DNA of 64,000 nt. Source: Rhodococcus sp. 4CII. GTDB taxonomy: Bacteria > Actinomycetota > Actinomycetes > Mycobacteriales > Mycobacteriaceae. A program made the position numbers and the translations under genes. The stretch covers positions 6,945,501 through 7,009,500 of the forward strand of contig NZ_JACCFE010000002.1 in the NCBI RefSeq assembly GCF_014256275.1, written 5' to 3'. The notes below the pieces were generated by a model. That model worked only from the letters and a program-made list of their open reading frames with translations. It was not told the DNA's origin and made no database searches. Positions 51,829 to 60,909 of this stretch are shown here, piece by piece; position 1 is the first letter of the stretch, and every line of letters begins with the position of its first letter.

Positions 51829-53216
51829 CCGACACCCTGACCGCCGCCGCGGCATCCACCGCACTACTCGACGCCCTCCCCACGAGTTGCACCACGACCG
51901 ACCCCGCCATCCTCGAAACGTACTCGCGGGATCAGGCCAGCTGGGCGACCCACGGCACCCCCATCGCACTCGTCCGCCCCACCACCAAAGACGAAGTGCA
52001 ACAGACGGTGCGCGCCTGCTACGAGCACCACGTGCCCGTCGTCGCCCGCGGCGCCGGCACCGGTCTCGCCGGAGCGGCGAACGCCGTCGACGGTGCAGTC
52101 GTGATCTCGTTCGAGAAGATGAACCGCATCAAGACGATCGACACTCTCGAACGCTTTGCCGTCGTCGAACCCGGTGTCGTCAACGACGACCTGCGGGCCG
52201 CCTGCGCCACCGAAGGGCTCTGGTACCCACCCGACCCCGCGAGCTCTTCCTGGTCCACCCTCGGTGGGAACGTCGCCACCAACGCAGGCGGCCTGTGCTG
52301 CGTCAAGTACGGCGTCACCCGGGACTATGTGCTGGCCCTCGAAATCGTCACCGGAACTGGCGAACTCACCACCGTCGGCCGCCGTACCGCGAAGGGCGTC
52401 GCAGGGTACGACCTGGTCGGACTCCTCACCGGGTCCGAGGGCACCCTCGCTATCGTCACCGAGATCACCGTCCGCCTGCGCCCCCTGCAAGCGCCGCCCA
52501 CCACGATCGTCGGTTCCTTCGACTCCACAGTCGACGCTGGAAACGCCGTCCGCGCCGTCGCCCGCGCCGGACTCACGCCGGCAGCCCTCGAACTCATGGA
52601 CCGCCACTGCCTCGAAGCGATCGACCAGTGGAAAAAGATGGACCTGTCCACCGACGCCAACGTCCTGCTCCTCGCCCGCACCGACACCCCCGGAGACACC
52701 GGTGCCGAGGAGGCCGATGCCATCGCGGAGTGCTTCACCAGCGCCGGCGCCACCTGGGCGATGCGCTCGAGCGATCACGACGAGGCCGAAGCTCTGTTCG
52801 CCGCCCGCAAACTCGCCTACCCCGCCGTCGAACGACTCGGCAACGTCCTCACCGAAGACGTCTGCGTCCCGAAAGACCAGCTGCCCGCCATGCTCGCCGC
52901 GGTCGAGGACATCGCTCACCGCAACGACACCCTCGTCGCGACCATCGCCCACGCCGGCGACGGCAACCTGCACCCGCTCATCGTCACCACCCCCGGTGAC
53001 ACCGACCAGGAAGCCCGCGCCCACCGGGCGTTCGAGGAGATCATGGACGTGGCACTCGACCTCGGCGGCACCATCACCGGCGAGCACGGCATCGGCACAC
53101 TCAAAATGAGTGGCCTCACCCGGGAACTGCCCCTGCCGGTGCAGGCAATGCAGACCGCCATCAAAAACGCCCTCGACCCACGCGGCATCCTCAACCCCGG
53201 AAAGGTCCTCGAGTGA
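51825..53216 (+). CDS. FAD-linked 2-hydroxyacid oxidase/dehydrogenase (GlcD-like)
   Basis: The 463-residue VAO/PCMH flavoprotein of the GlcD/D-lactate dehydrogenase branch has an FAD domain (VPVVARGAGTGLAGAANA, SSSWSTLGGNVATNAGG, DLVGLLTGSEGTLAIVTE) and a C-terminal domain with IAHAGDGNLHP, TGEHGIGTLK and DPRGILNPGK. The HAGDGNxHP motif with GEHG supplies the metal-linked histidines of 2-hydroxyacid dehydrogenases. ATG 51825 overlaps the SDR stop (ATGA). It oxidises a 2-hydroxyacid to a 2-oxoacid; the partner electron acceptor is not encoded here. Confidence 0.92.
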   Translation: MTDTLTAAAASTALLDALPTSCTTTDPAILETYSRDQASWATHGTPIALVRPTTKDEVQQTVRACYEHHVPVVARGAGTGLAGAANAVDGAVVISFEKMNRIKTIDTLERFAVVEPGVVNDDLRAACATEGLWYPPDPASSSWSTLGGNVATNAGGLCCVKYGVTRDYVLALEIVTGTGELTTVGRRTAKGVAGYDLVGLLTGSEGTLAIVTEITVRLRPLQAPPTTIVGSFDSTVDAGNAVRAVARAGLTPAALELMDRHCLEAIDQWKKMDLSTDANVLLLARTDTPGDTGAEEADAIAECFTSAGATWAMRSSDHDEAEALFAARKLAYPAVERLGNVLTEDVCVPKDQLPAMLAAVEDIAHRNDTLVATIAHAGDGNLHPLIVTTPGDTDQEARAHRAFEEIMDVALDLGGTITGEHGIGTLKMSGLTRELPLPVQAMQTAIKNALDPRGILNPGKVLE

Positions 53217-53728
53217 CGACCTGGATCACCATCAACCAGCACACACCCACCGTCGCCGCCACCGCATGGGTGGCACCGAACGCCACCCTCATCGGTGACG
53301 CACACCTCGGCGACGAGGTCAGCCTCTGGTACAACGCAGTCGTACGCGCCGACGCGGACCGCATCACCATCGGAGCACGCAGCAACATCCAGGATGGATG
53401 CGTGCTCCACGCAGACCCCGGAGCCCCCCTGACCATCGGATCCGGAGTCTCCGTCGGACACAACGCCGTCCTGCACGGCTGCACCATCGACGACGACGTC
53501 CTGATCGGCATGGGCGCGATCGTGATGAACCGCGCCAAAATCGGACGAGGAACCATCATCGCGGCCGGCGCCCTTGTCTCCGAAGGAGTCGTCATCGAAC
53601 CCAACTCACTCGTCGCGGGCATACCCGGCAAAGTTCGGCGCACCTGCACCCAGGACGAACTCGACCAGATACGACGCAACGCCGACAACTACGTCAACAG
53701 AATGACCCATTACACCCCCAAATTTTGA
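53213..53728 (+). CDS. Gamma-carbonic-anhydrase-like hexapeptide-repeat protein
   Basis: This 171-residue left-handed beta-helix protein has repeats such as ATLIGDAHLGDEVSLWYNAVVRAD, ITIGARSNIQDGCVLH, VSVGHNAVLHGCTI and VLIGMGAIVMNRAKIG. The His residues of CVLHAD, VGHNAVLHGC match the zinc ligands of gamma carbonic anhydrases (YrdA/PaaY-like). PaaY acts as a thioesterase in phenylacetate degradation, which would suit a CoA-based operon. GTG 53213 overlaps the oxidase stop (GTGA). It is the last gene of the operon. Confidence 0.9.
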   Translation: MTTWITINQHTPTVAATAWVAPNATLIGDAHLGDEVSLWYNAVVRADADRITIGARSNIQDGCVLHADPGAPLTIGSGVSVGHNAVLHGCTIDDDVLIGMGAIVMNRAKIGRGTIIAAGALVSEGVVIEPNSLVAGIPGKVRRTCTQDELDQIRRNADNYVNRMTHYTPKF

Positions 53729-54024
53729 AGCGGACCTCCCCAGCCCGGCACGTTCAGTGAGTGAGAGTCCCCGTCGGGGAGTAAGTACCGAGCGCGACCA
53801 GTTCGATCTCTCATATGGGTTCTTCCACCACGGTGCTCGCCGTCGCGTAGCGGACGTGACTGCCGGATTCGGGAGGGTAATCGTTTCGTCGACGCTGTTC
53901 CATCGTGCCTGCAACGAATCGGTCGTAAGGACGGTGCCGGTGAAGCACGCGCAGGATTTCCGGTGAAGCAAGTGCAGGGGAGGACGGTATCGGATCCTGG
54001 CTACCGGCCCAGCCAACGGGGTTA

Positions 54025-54250
54025 ACGATGATCCAGAAGGGCAGCGACTCCCTCGCGCGAGTCGGACGGTGCGCGAATGAGTTTCTTCGCACGCATCGTT
54101 GTCTTCCACCCGGTCGTGTTGTCCTCGGCCGACGGCGATTCGACAGCCGCGATGACCGGCTTGTGCAGAGTGCGGCCGGCGATGCCGCGGTCACCTGTCC
54201 GGTGAAGAATCGGCCGAATTCATGCGCGGCCTCGATCACCGCACAGTACC
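54025..54250 (-). pseudogene. Enoyl-CoA hydratase-like remnant
   Basis: On the minus strand, GRTLHKPVIAAVES and later MRAKKLIRAPSDSREGVAALLDHR followed by a stop recall the beginning and the C-terminal end of a crotonase-family protein joined together, with the middle lost. The bases around 54190-54250 (GYCAVIEAAHEFGRF in another frame) also look crotonase-like. This is debris between the thiolase operon and the quinone oxidoreductases. Confidence 0.5.
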
Positions 54251-54253
54251 CGG

Positions 54254-54477
54254 CGACGCTGGCCTGGGTGCCCTCGAGGATCTTCAGCAGCGCCTGCTGC
54301 ACACCCTCACCGGACACGTCACGCGTGATCGACGGGTTCTCGCTCTTGCGAGCGATCTTGTCGACCTCGTCGATGTAGATGATGCCGGTCTCGGCGCGCT
54401 TGACGTCGTAGTCCGCGGCCTGGATGAGTTTGAGGAGGATGTTCTCGACGTCCTCACCGACGTAACCGGCCTCGGTG
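54254..54477 (-). pseudogene. clpX: Internal fragment of clpX
   Basis: The minus strand encodes an uninterrupted piece of the ClpX ATPase: TEAGYVGEDVENILLKLIQA, VKRAETGIIYIDEVDKIARK (Walker B) and SITRDVSGEGVQQALLKILE, ending at GTQASV. Both borders are abrupt and neither the N- nor the C-terminal part of clpX is present. The identity to the ClpX core is plain. It must have been captured from a chromosomal clpX by recombination. Confidence 0.9.
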
Positions 54478-54723
54478 GGACCGGTACATCTTCCGCGACG
54501 GCCGCGGCACGGACGGCGCGGAGCCGCACGCCGATGGTGGCGACCACGGGCATATCGGACGTCGATGATTCGGTGAGCACTTCAAGGCTGGACACCGTGA
54601 GCTGATCCTTCAACGGCAGGTGGCCGACATCGCGAGATGGCGGTTGCGATTGCTCTCTAGACATTGGATCGAAGCTGTTGCGACACGGACTTGTGTTGTG
54701 AGTGCGTGTGCCGGGTGTGTGGC

Positions 54724-55689
54724 TCACCGCAGAGCGAGCACGATCTTTCCGCGGACGGTACGGTCCTCGAGCCTGCGTAGCGCGTCGGCAGCCTCGTCGA
54801 GGGGGACGGTCGTGGGCTCTGTGATGGTCAGGTCCCCGCTGCCGAGCAGCGGTTCGAGCACGGACCACTGCTGTGCTGGGTACGCGGGGTCGGCGCGCAT
54901 ATATTCGCCCCACCCCGCCCCGACTACCGAAATATTTTTCAGGAGAAGTCGATTGACCTTCACGGTGGGTATCTGGCCGGAGGTGAAGCCGAGGACGACT
55001 ACGCGGCCACCGGATGCCAGGCTGCGCAGGGTGTCGGTGAACCGAGCGCCGCCGACCGGGTCGAGGACGATGTCGACTCCTCGACCGCCTGTGATCTCGA
55101 GGACACGATCCTTGAATCCGTCGACTCCGATGACATGGGTGGCTCCGTGCGCCCGGGCAACATCTGCCTTGGCGTCCGTGCTGACCACGGCAATCGTGTC
55201 GAGCCCGAGCGCCGACGCCACGCGGAGAGCGGCAACACCGATCCCACCGGCGGCCCCGTGCACGAGCACGGTCTCGCCGGGACGGTACCGAGCGCGCTCG
55301 TCGAGGGCGAAGTGCACGGTCAGGAAATTGAGCAGTAGTCCCGCGGCTGCGGTGAAGGTGACGCTGTCGGGCAGCGGAAGCACCGACTGCGGGTCGACCA
55401 CCACGGTTTGTTGCCACGTTCCGGCGTCGGTGAGTACTCCCACCCGCTGGCCGGGGGTGAGTCCGTGTCCTTCGGGTGCGGTGCGCACGATCCCGGCGCC
55501 CTCCATGCCCAGTAGCGCCGGCAGCGGACGGACCAATTGGTACCCGGCGCGGGACTGCAACAGATCGGGAAAGGACACCCCCGCGGCGTGCATGTCCACC
55601 ACTACGCGTCCGTCACCGACGGGTTCGTCGGTGTCGACGATGCGTAGGCCGTCGGGCCCGGTGTACTCGACAAGGTGTGCTGCGCGCAC
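54724..55689 (-). CDS. NADPH:quinone oxidoreductase / zinc-free MDR family, copy 1
   Basis: The 321-residue medium-chain reductase has the GroES-like N-terminal domain (GVSFPDLLQSRAGYQ, LLGMEGAGIV) and the Rossmann motif VLVHGAAGGIGVAAL, then VIGVDGFKDRVLEITGGRGVDIVLDPVGG. It lacks the zinc-binding Cys cluster, as expected for quinone oxidoreductases and enoyl reductases. It uses NADPH to reduce a quinone or an alpha,beta-unsaturated carbonyl. It lies 171 bases behind the second copy at 55861, with a possible hairpin between. Confidence 0.88.
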   Translation of the reverse strand: MRAAHLVEYTGPDGLRIVDTDEPVGDGRVVVDMHAAGVSFPDLLQSRAGYQLVRPLPALLGMEGAGIVRTAPEGHGLTPGQRVGVLTDAGTWQQTVVVDPQSVLPLPDSVTFTAAAGLLLNFLTVHFALDERARYRPGETVLVHGAAGGIGVAALRVASALGLDTIAVVSTDAKADVARAHGATHVIGVDGFKDRVLEITGGRGVDIVLDPVGGARFTDTLRSLASGGRVVVLGFTSGQIPTVKVNRLLLKNISVVGAGWGEYMRADPAYPAQQWSVLEPLLGSGDLTITEPTTVPLDEAADALRRLEDRTVRGKIVLALR

Positions 55690-55768
55690 GGATGCCTCTT
55701 TTCGTTGTGCTGCGGGTTACGTGGCGCCTCGTGCCGGGTGAGGCAATACGAGGCGCCCGGGTATTCAC

Positions 55769-55788
55769 CGTCGCCGCGGACGGCGACG
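55769..55788 (-). terminator. Possible hairpin between the two quinone oxidoreductase genes
   Basis: CGTCGCCG-CGGA-CGGCGACG, 8-bp perfect stem with 4-base loop, about 70 bases past the stop at 55861. It could end or weaken the upstream transcript. Confidence 0.4.
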
Positions 55789-55860
55789 CTTTCCGGAAAC
55801 CGGCTGACGGGAGGCCAGCTCGGGTGGTGACGCCGCCACTCAGTGGGTACGGCGCCGAAC

Positions 55861-56844
55861 TCATCCCACTGTGAGCACGAGCTTGCCGACGTGCTTGTTG
55901 TCGGCGAGTCCTTCCTGGGCCTCGAGGACCCTGTCCCACGAGTAGGTGTCATGGATCAACGGCCGCAGAGCGTCCGCGTTCTTCTCCAGGTCGACGATCC
56001 GCAGACCTTGGGCGATGGCGAACTTCTCCTCGTCGCTGCGGGTTCGGAAGGTCACGCCGATCAGCTCCACCCGCTTGCGGGCGAGTTCCTCCATGTCCAG
56101 CGTCCCGCTGGCACCGCCCAGCCGACCGACCCCGACGATGCGTCCCCTGATCGCCGCCGCGCGCAGGTTGTCCTCGAGGTAGGGCCCGCCGACGTGATCG
56201 AGGATCACATCGGCACCCTTTCCGTCCGTCCGCTCGAGAATGCGATCGGCGAAGTTGGTGTCCGAAACGTCGATCAGCTCGTCCAAACCGAGACCTTCGA
56301 GTACCTGGGCGTGGGTGTGCGACCGCGCAGTGCCGTACACGCGCTGGGCGCCGAGGACCTTCGCCAGCTGGATCGCCTGGGTGGCGACGCCCGACGCTGC
56401 GGCATGCACCAGAACCGTCTCCCCCGGCTGCAACCGCGCCGCCGTGACCAGCGCGTTGTGTTCGGTCATCAGGGCCGTGATCGCGGCGGCGCCCTCCGCG
56501 AAGGACCACGACCTGGGTACCGGCACCGCCGCGGCGGCCGGCACGATGACTTCTTCAGCCAGACCTCCGGGGACCATCGCCATGACGCGATCGCCCTTGT
56601 GGATTCCGGTGACATCGGGGGCCACCTCGATGACTTCTCCGCAGGCGTCCAGCCCCGCGACCGCGGGACCCGCACCGGCGGCCGCCGGGGTGTGAGTGCC
56701 CGCCCGAATAAGTAGATCCGCACGGTTGATCGACGCGGCGCGCACCGAGACGCGCACGCATCCCGGGATGAGTTCGGGTGCATCGATCGTGGACAACGTG
56801 GGAGTGACGGTTCCGTCGATCGGCTCGAGCAACACTGCCTGCAC
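55861..56844 (-). CDS. NADPH:quinone oxidoreductase / zinc-free MDR family, copy 2
   Basis: The 327-residue protein has SINRADLLIRAG, GLDACGEVIEVAPDV, the cofactor motif VLVHAAASGVATQAIQLAKVLGA, and VILDHVGGPYLEDNLRAAAI. Like copy 1 it lacks zinc ligands. The HAAASGV form and the TAxS cofactor region point to NADPH use. It follows mmsA by 92 bases, but a strong hairpin lies in that gap, so it may have its own promoter. A link with branched-chain acid metabolism (enoyl reduction) is possible but unproved. Confidence 0.87.
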   Translation of the reverse strand: MQAVLLEPIDGTVTPTLSTIDAPELIPGCVRVSVRAASINRADLLIRAGTHTPAAAGAGPAVAGLDACGEVIEVAPDVTGIHKGDRVMAMVPGGLAEEVIVPAAAAVPVPRSWSFAEGAAAITALMTEHNALVTAARLQPGETVLVHAAASGVATQAIQLAKVLGAQRVYGTARSHTHAQVLEGLGLDELIDVSDTNFADRILERTDGKGADVILDHVGGPYLEDNLRAAAIRGRIVGVGRLGGASGTLDMEELARKRVELIGVTFRTRSDEEKFAIAQGLRIVDLEKNADALRPLIHDTYSWDRVLEAQEGLADNKHVGKLVLTVG

Positions 56845-56885
56845 GGTTTTGACCTCGCTACATCTTGATCGGGTGGTGGATGGTC

Positions 56886-56920
56886 GGGTGGTCGCGGCGC
56901 TCGTCGTGCCGCGACCACCC
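56886..56920 (-). terminator. Strong hairpin terminator after mmsA
   Basis: GGGTGGTCGCGGC (56886-56898) and GCCGCGACCACCC (56908-56920) form a perfect 13-bp stem with a 9-base loop, 16 bases past the mmsA stop. It should end the mmsB-transporter-mmsA transcript. Confidence 0.75.
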
Positions 56921-56935
56921 GCGGTTGTAGGGTTC

Positions 56936-58414
56936 TCAGTTGGGTCGGAAGCCGAAATCCATGCCGGCGTTGGTTTCCCACCGCGAGGTGACGTACTTCG
57001 GGCGAGTGTAGAAGCTCCACGACGCGTTGTTCAGGCCGGTGTCGCCGTAGACCGAATCCTTCCACCCCTGGACCGCGTAGGTGGCTACAGGAACGGGGAT
57101 GGCGACGTTTACGCCGACCATGCCTGCGGTCGCTTCCCTGGTGAACTGGTTGGCGGCCGAGCCGTTGTTGGTGAAGATCGAGGCGCCGTTGCCGTAGCGG
57201 TGGTTCTTGATCAGCGCGATTGCCTCGTCGAGCGTATCGACGTTGAGCACGACGAGCACCGGGCCGAAGATCTCCTGCTGGTAGGCGGCGGAGTCGGTCG
57301 GCAGACCGGCAAGAATGACCGGTCCCACGAAGTAGCCCTCCTCGTAACCAGGCACCTGCTCACAGCTGCGATCGACCACCGCGGTCGCTCCATCGGCGAT
57401 ACCGGTCTTGACCAACTCCTGGATGCGCTGCTGCGCCCGACGGCTCACCACCGGACCCACCTCGGTGCCAGGCACCACACCGGCGTTCATACGAACAGCT
57501 TCGGCGCGGGGTACGAGCCGCTCGAGCAGGGCTTCGTACACGTCCCCGACGACGACGGCCACCGAGATCGCCATGCACCGCTGCCCGGCCGCCCCGAACG
57601 CCGAGGAGGTGAGCTGGTCGGCGACGGTGTCGAGGTCGGCGTCGGGCATGACAACCATGTGGTTCTTCGCCCCACCGAAGGCCTGGCAGCGCATCCCGGC
57701 CACCGCGGTCCGCTGGTAGAGGATGTGCGCGACATCGCTGGAACCGACGAACGAGGCGGCCTGGGTGCGCGGGTCGTCGATCAGGTGATTGACCGTATCC
57801 TGCTGCCCGTGCACGACGTTGAGAACACCGTCGGGCAGACCCGCTTCCTGGAACAGCTCCGCTATCCGCACGGCCGTCCCGGGGTCCTGCTCGCTGGGCT
57901 TCCAGATGAAGGTGTTTCCCGCCGCGAGGGACACCGACACCATCATCAGGCCCATCATGGCCGGGAAGTTGAACGGTGTGATGCCGATGCAGATGCCGAC
58001 CGGGTGCATCATCGATCGGGTGTCGATGTTGGGTCCGGTCTGCAACGAGGTGCTTCCGTGTGCGAGAGCTGGTCCGCCGCAAGCCAGTTCGACCGACTCG
58101 GCCGCGCGAATGATCTCGCCGGCAGCATCGTCGAGGGTCTTGCCGTGCTCGGAGGTGATCAGCTGGGCAAGTTCGTTCTTGTTGGCCAGAAGCAGATCGC
58201 GGAACCGGAACAGCACGTGGGCGCGCTTGGACATGTTGGTGTCGGCCCATAAATCCGCGGCAGCCTCCGCGGCATCGATTGCCGAAGCAGTGACCGCGTC
58301 GTCTGCAAGCCAGACCTCGGCGACGACCTGGTCGGTGGCGGGATCGGTGACCGGGTGCAACTGGGAGCCAGCGTCGACGGGCTTGCCGTTGATCCAATGA
58401 GAGACAGTACGCAT
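56936..58414 (-). CDS. mmsA: Methylmalonate-semialdehyde dehydrogenase (CoA-acylating)
   Basis: This 492-residue aldehyde-dehydrogenase-family enzyme has WINGKPVDAGS at the start, ITPFNFPAMMGLMMVSVSLAAGNTFIWKPSEQDPG split around the cofactor region, catalytic Cys in GAAGQRCMAISVAV, and GGAKNHMVVMPDADLD. The absence of the usual general-base ELGGK motif and the GQRCMAIS form are characteristic of MmsA. It converts methylmalonate or malonate semialdehyde plus CoA and NAD to propionyl-CoA or acetyl-CoA with CO2 release. It follows the transporter by 18 bases. Confidence 0.95.
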   Translation of the reverse strand: MRTVSHWINGKPVDAGSQLHPVTDPATDQVVAEVWLADDAVTASAIDAAEAAADLWADTNMSKRAHVLFRFRDLLLANKNELAQLITSEHGKTLDDAAGEIIRAAESVELACGGPALAHGSTSLQTGPNIDTRSMMHPVGICIGITPFNFPAMMGLMMVSVSLAAGNTFIWKPSEQDPGTAVRIAELFQEAGLPDGVLNVVHGQQDTVNHLIDDPRTQAASFVGSSDVAHILYQRTAVAGMRCQAFGGAKNHMVVMPDADLDTVADQLTSSAFGAAGQRCMAISVAVVVGDVYEALLERLVPRAEAVRMNAGVVPGTEVGPVVSRRAQQRIQELVKTGIADGATAVVDRSCEQVPGYEEGYFVGPVILAGLPTDSAAYQQEIFGPVLVVLNVDTLDEAIALIKNHRYGNGASIFTNNGSAANQFTREATAGMVGVNVAIPVPVATYAVQGWKDSVYGDTGLNNASWSFYTRPKYVTSRWETNAGMDFGFRPN

Positions 58415-58432
58415 TACGTTTGATACTCCTTG

Positions 58433-59857
58433 TTACTTGATATGTGCAGTAGTGGATTCGGCGAGGAAGTCGTCACCCGGCCGAATGATGCTGCCGTTGA
58501 CCAGGCCGGCCTCGGCGTCGACGGCGTTGAGGGACTTGCCCTTAGTCTCGCGCATGAAGATCACCGAGATCACCGAGATCACCGAGGCGATGGTGAGATA
58601 CACCGCGATCGGTAGCCAGGACTCGTACTCGCGCAGCAACCAGGTCGCGATGACCGGTGCGAGGGAGCCGGCGAGCACGGTGGCGACCTGGTTACCGAGG
58701 GACACACCGACGTACCGCATGTTGGTGGGGAACATCTCGGCCAGCATCGAGGGCTGCAGCGCGTACATCGTGGCATGGATGACCAGACCGACGATGAGGG
58801 CGGTCAGGATCAGTGCCGACTGGCCGGTGTTCATCAGCGGGAACGCGACGAAACCGTACCCTCCCGCGAGAACCGCGCCAGCCATGTACACCGGCCGACG
58901 GCCCCACTTGTCCGACAATCGTCCGAACGTGAGGATGGCGACGGACTGTGTCAGGTGAGCGGCCAGCATCAACGTCAGGATGGTGCGGGTAGCAAGGCCC
59001 AGTTCGAGTTTCAGGTACGTCAGCGAGAAGGTGACGATGATGTAATAGAGGATGTTCTCGACCACTCGGCTGCCCATGGCGGTGAGGACTTCACGTGGGC
59101 GGGCCTTGAACACCCGCTTGATCGCATCAACGAGGCCTTCTGCATGCGAATCCTCCTCCAGGTTCTGGAAGATAGGTGAATCCTCGACGGACCGGCGGAT
59201 GAACCAGCCGACCAGAACGATGATCGCCGAGGTGAAGAAGGCGATACGCCAACCCCAGCTCAGGAACGCCTCTTCCGACATGATCTGGGACAGACCGAGC
59301 ATGACGATGGTGGCGAGCGCGTTGCCGAACGGGGCGCCGAGTTGCGGGAAGCTGGACCAGAAGCCGCGCTTGTCGGCCGGACTCTGTTCCGCCACGAGCA
59401 GGACTGCGCCGCCCCATTCGCCGCCGACGGCGATGCCTTGGATGAACCGCAGCACCACCAGGGCGATCGGTGCGAGATAACCGATCTGGTCGAACGAGGG
59501 GATCGCGCCGATCAAAAACGTCGACGCACCGATCATCAGAAGGGAGACCTGCAGGAGCTTTTTCCGACCGTACTTGTCACCGAAGTGCCCGAACAGCAGG
59601 CCACCGATCGGTCTCGCGATGAAACCGACCGCGTAGGTCAGTAGTGCTGCGATCACCCCGTCGAGCGGGTTCCCGGTGGAATGGAAGAACAACTGGCCGA
59701 AGACCAGCGCAGCCGCCATACCGTAGAGGAAGAACTCGTACCACTCTGCGACGGTGCCGGCCATCGACGCCGCCACCACCTTGCGGAAGTAGGACATCGG
59801 AACCGAAGCGTTCTCACCGGCCACCGTCTTGCCTCCCTGAACTTCGCGGCCGGTCAT
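58433..59857 (-). CDS. MHS-family MFS transporter (metabolite:H+ symporter)
   Basis: The 474-residue 12-helix transporter has the MHS signature AASMAGTVAEWYEFFLYG in helix 1, FGHFGDKYGRKKLL in loop 2-3, VLRFIQGIAVGGEWGGA, and WGWRIAFFTSAIIVLVG. Relatives import organic acids such as shikimate, ketoglutarate or proline/betaine. ATG 59857 overlaps the mmsB stop (ATGA). Lying between mmsB and mmsA it probably imports 3-hydroxyisobutyrate, 3-hydroxypropionate or a related acid. It is the intact counterpart of the pseudogene at 14250. Confidence 0.92.
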   Translation of the reverse strand: MTGREVQGGKTVAGENASVPMSYFRKVVAASMAGTVAEWYEFFLYGMAAALVFGQLFFHSTGNPLDGVIAALLTYAVGFIARPIGGLLFGHFGDKYGRKKLLQVSLLMIGASTFLIGAIPSFDQIGYLAPIALVVLRFIQGIAVGGEWGGAVLLVAEQSPADKRGFWSSFPQLGAPFGNALATIVMLGLSQIMSEEAFLSWGWRIAFFTSAIIVLVGWFIRRSVEDSPIFQNLEEDSHAEGLVDAIKRVFKARPREVLTAMGSRVVENILYYIIVTFSLTYLKLELGLATRTILTLMLAAHLTQSVAILTFGRLSDKWGRRPVYMAGAVLAGGYGFVAFPLMNTGQSALILTALIVGLVIHATMYALQPSMLAEMFPTNMRYVGVSLGNQVATVLAGSLAPVIATWLLREYESWLPIAVYLTIASVISVISVIFMRETKGKSLNAVDAEAGLVNGSIIRPGDDFLAESTTAHIK

Positions 59858-60768
59858 GACACGGCTCCGTCGAGTTCGCGGTCGAGAGCACCCGACGCCA
59901 CGTGCACCAGAGCCGAGAAGTCCTGACCGCCCAGCCCCGCCTCGATCATCCGGTCGAGGCGACGGGCCACCTCCGCGGTCATGCCGAGATCCACCGGATG
60001 GCCGGCCGCCGAGGTCAGTGCGAGCCCGACGTCCTTGCGCATCAGCGCCGTAGTGAAGCCAGGTGTGAAGTCGTCGTTTGCCGGCGCGTTGTCCACCACA
60101 CCGGCGACGGGATAGAAGTTGCGCAGCACCCAGCTGTCACCGGAGGAGACCTTCACGATCTCGACCAGAGTCTTGTGCTCCAGGCCGAGTCGCTCGCCCA
60201 GGACGGCGGCTTCGGCGACGCTGGCCATGTTCATGGCCAGCATCATGTTGTTGACCGTCTTGGCGCTCTGTCCGCATCCGACCTCACCGACATGGAAGAT
60301 CCTTGATCCCATGGCCTCCAGGAAAGGCGTCAAAACTGTCACGGCTTGGTTCGGGCCGCCGACCATGAAAGTCAGGGTGCCGGCATGGGCGCCGGGCGTG
60401 CCACCGGAGACGGGGGCGTCGAGGAACCGTCGTCCTGAGGGCACAACAAATGCGGCGAGTTCGCGGGCGTCGGGTCCGCTGATCGTCGAGCAGTCGACGA
60501 TCAGTGCGTCCTCGGCGGTCGCCTCGAGCAGACCGGGTGTCGACAACGCGCGGTGGACATGTGCGTATGTGGGCAGCATCGTGAAGACGACGTCGGCTCC
60601 CGAGGCCGCCTCGACCGGCGAGAGACACGGCCGGATTCCGGCGAGTCGAGCAGCTTCGGATGCGTCGGCACTGGGATCGAAACCCTGCACGTCGAACCCT
60701 TGGGCACGCAGTTGAGAGGCCATGGGTAGGCCCATGTGACCGAGACCGAGCCAACATACCGTTGACAT
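59854..60768 (-). CDS. mmsB: 3-hydroxyisobutyrate dehydrogenase
   Basis: The 304-residue beta-hydroxyacid dehydrogenase has GLGHMGLPMASQL (NAD binding), DCSTISGPDAREL, the substrate-binding DAPVSGGTPGAHAGTL, and KTVNNMMLAMNM with the catalytic Lys. It oxidises 3-hydroxyisobutyrate to methylmalonate semialdehyde, the substrate of MmsA in the same operon (valine distal pathway). ATG 60768 follows GGGAG. It is first in the operon and is divergent from a LysR regulator. Confidence 0.93.
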   Translation of the reverse strand: MSTVCWLGLGHMGLPMASQLRAQGFDVQGFDPSADASEAARLAGIRPCLSPVEAASGADVVFTMLPTYAHVHRALSTPGLLEATAEDALIVDCSTISGPDARELAAFVVPSGRRFLDAPVSGGTPGAHAGTLTFMVGGPNQAVTVLTPFLEAMGSRIFHVGEVGCGQSAKTVNNMMLAMNMASVAEAAVLGERLGLEHKTLVEIVKVSSGDSWVLRNFYPVAGVVDNAPANDDFTPGFTTALMRKDVGLALTSAAGHPVDLGMTAEVARRLDRMIEAGLGGQDFSALVHVASGALDRELDGAVS

Positions 60769-60909
60769 GCGGGTCTCCCTTCGTTCGGTTTCTACCTGTG
60801 GAGTGGTCGCGCAACCTCCATCGAGTGTGATGGCTGATACACCGTGCCGGTAGGTTCAATCCCGAGCATCAGCTGTGCGAGAATGCACAACACCGGAAGG
60901 AAGACCCCG
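60769..60909. promoter_or_regulatory. Divergent mmsB/lysR promoter region
   Basis: These 141 bases should hold the LysR binding site for the mmsB operon. I could not single out one T-N11-A box with confidence. Confidence 0.4.

Larger units (their letters stand above)
53729..54723. other. Mosaic region of gene debris
   Basis: Besides the clpX and crotonase pieces, the minus strand has a short frame from ATG 54664 (begins MSREQSQPPSRDVGHLPLKD) that is cut by the clpX piece near 54480 and that I do not recognise. Plus-strand frames are not convincing. A weak stem TCCCC/GGGGA near 53768-53780 follows the operon end and could help terminate it. Confidence 0.5.

Noticed and set aside
54284..55417. 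377-codon minus-strand frame overlapping the quinone oxidoreductase
   Set aside because: It is mostly an out-of-frame reading of the oxidoreductase, rich in Arg, Ser and Pro; the true frames are the oxidoreductase and the clpX fragment.
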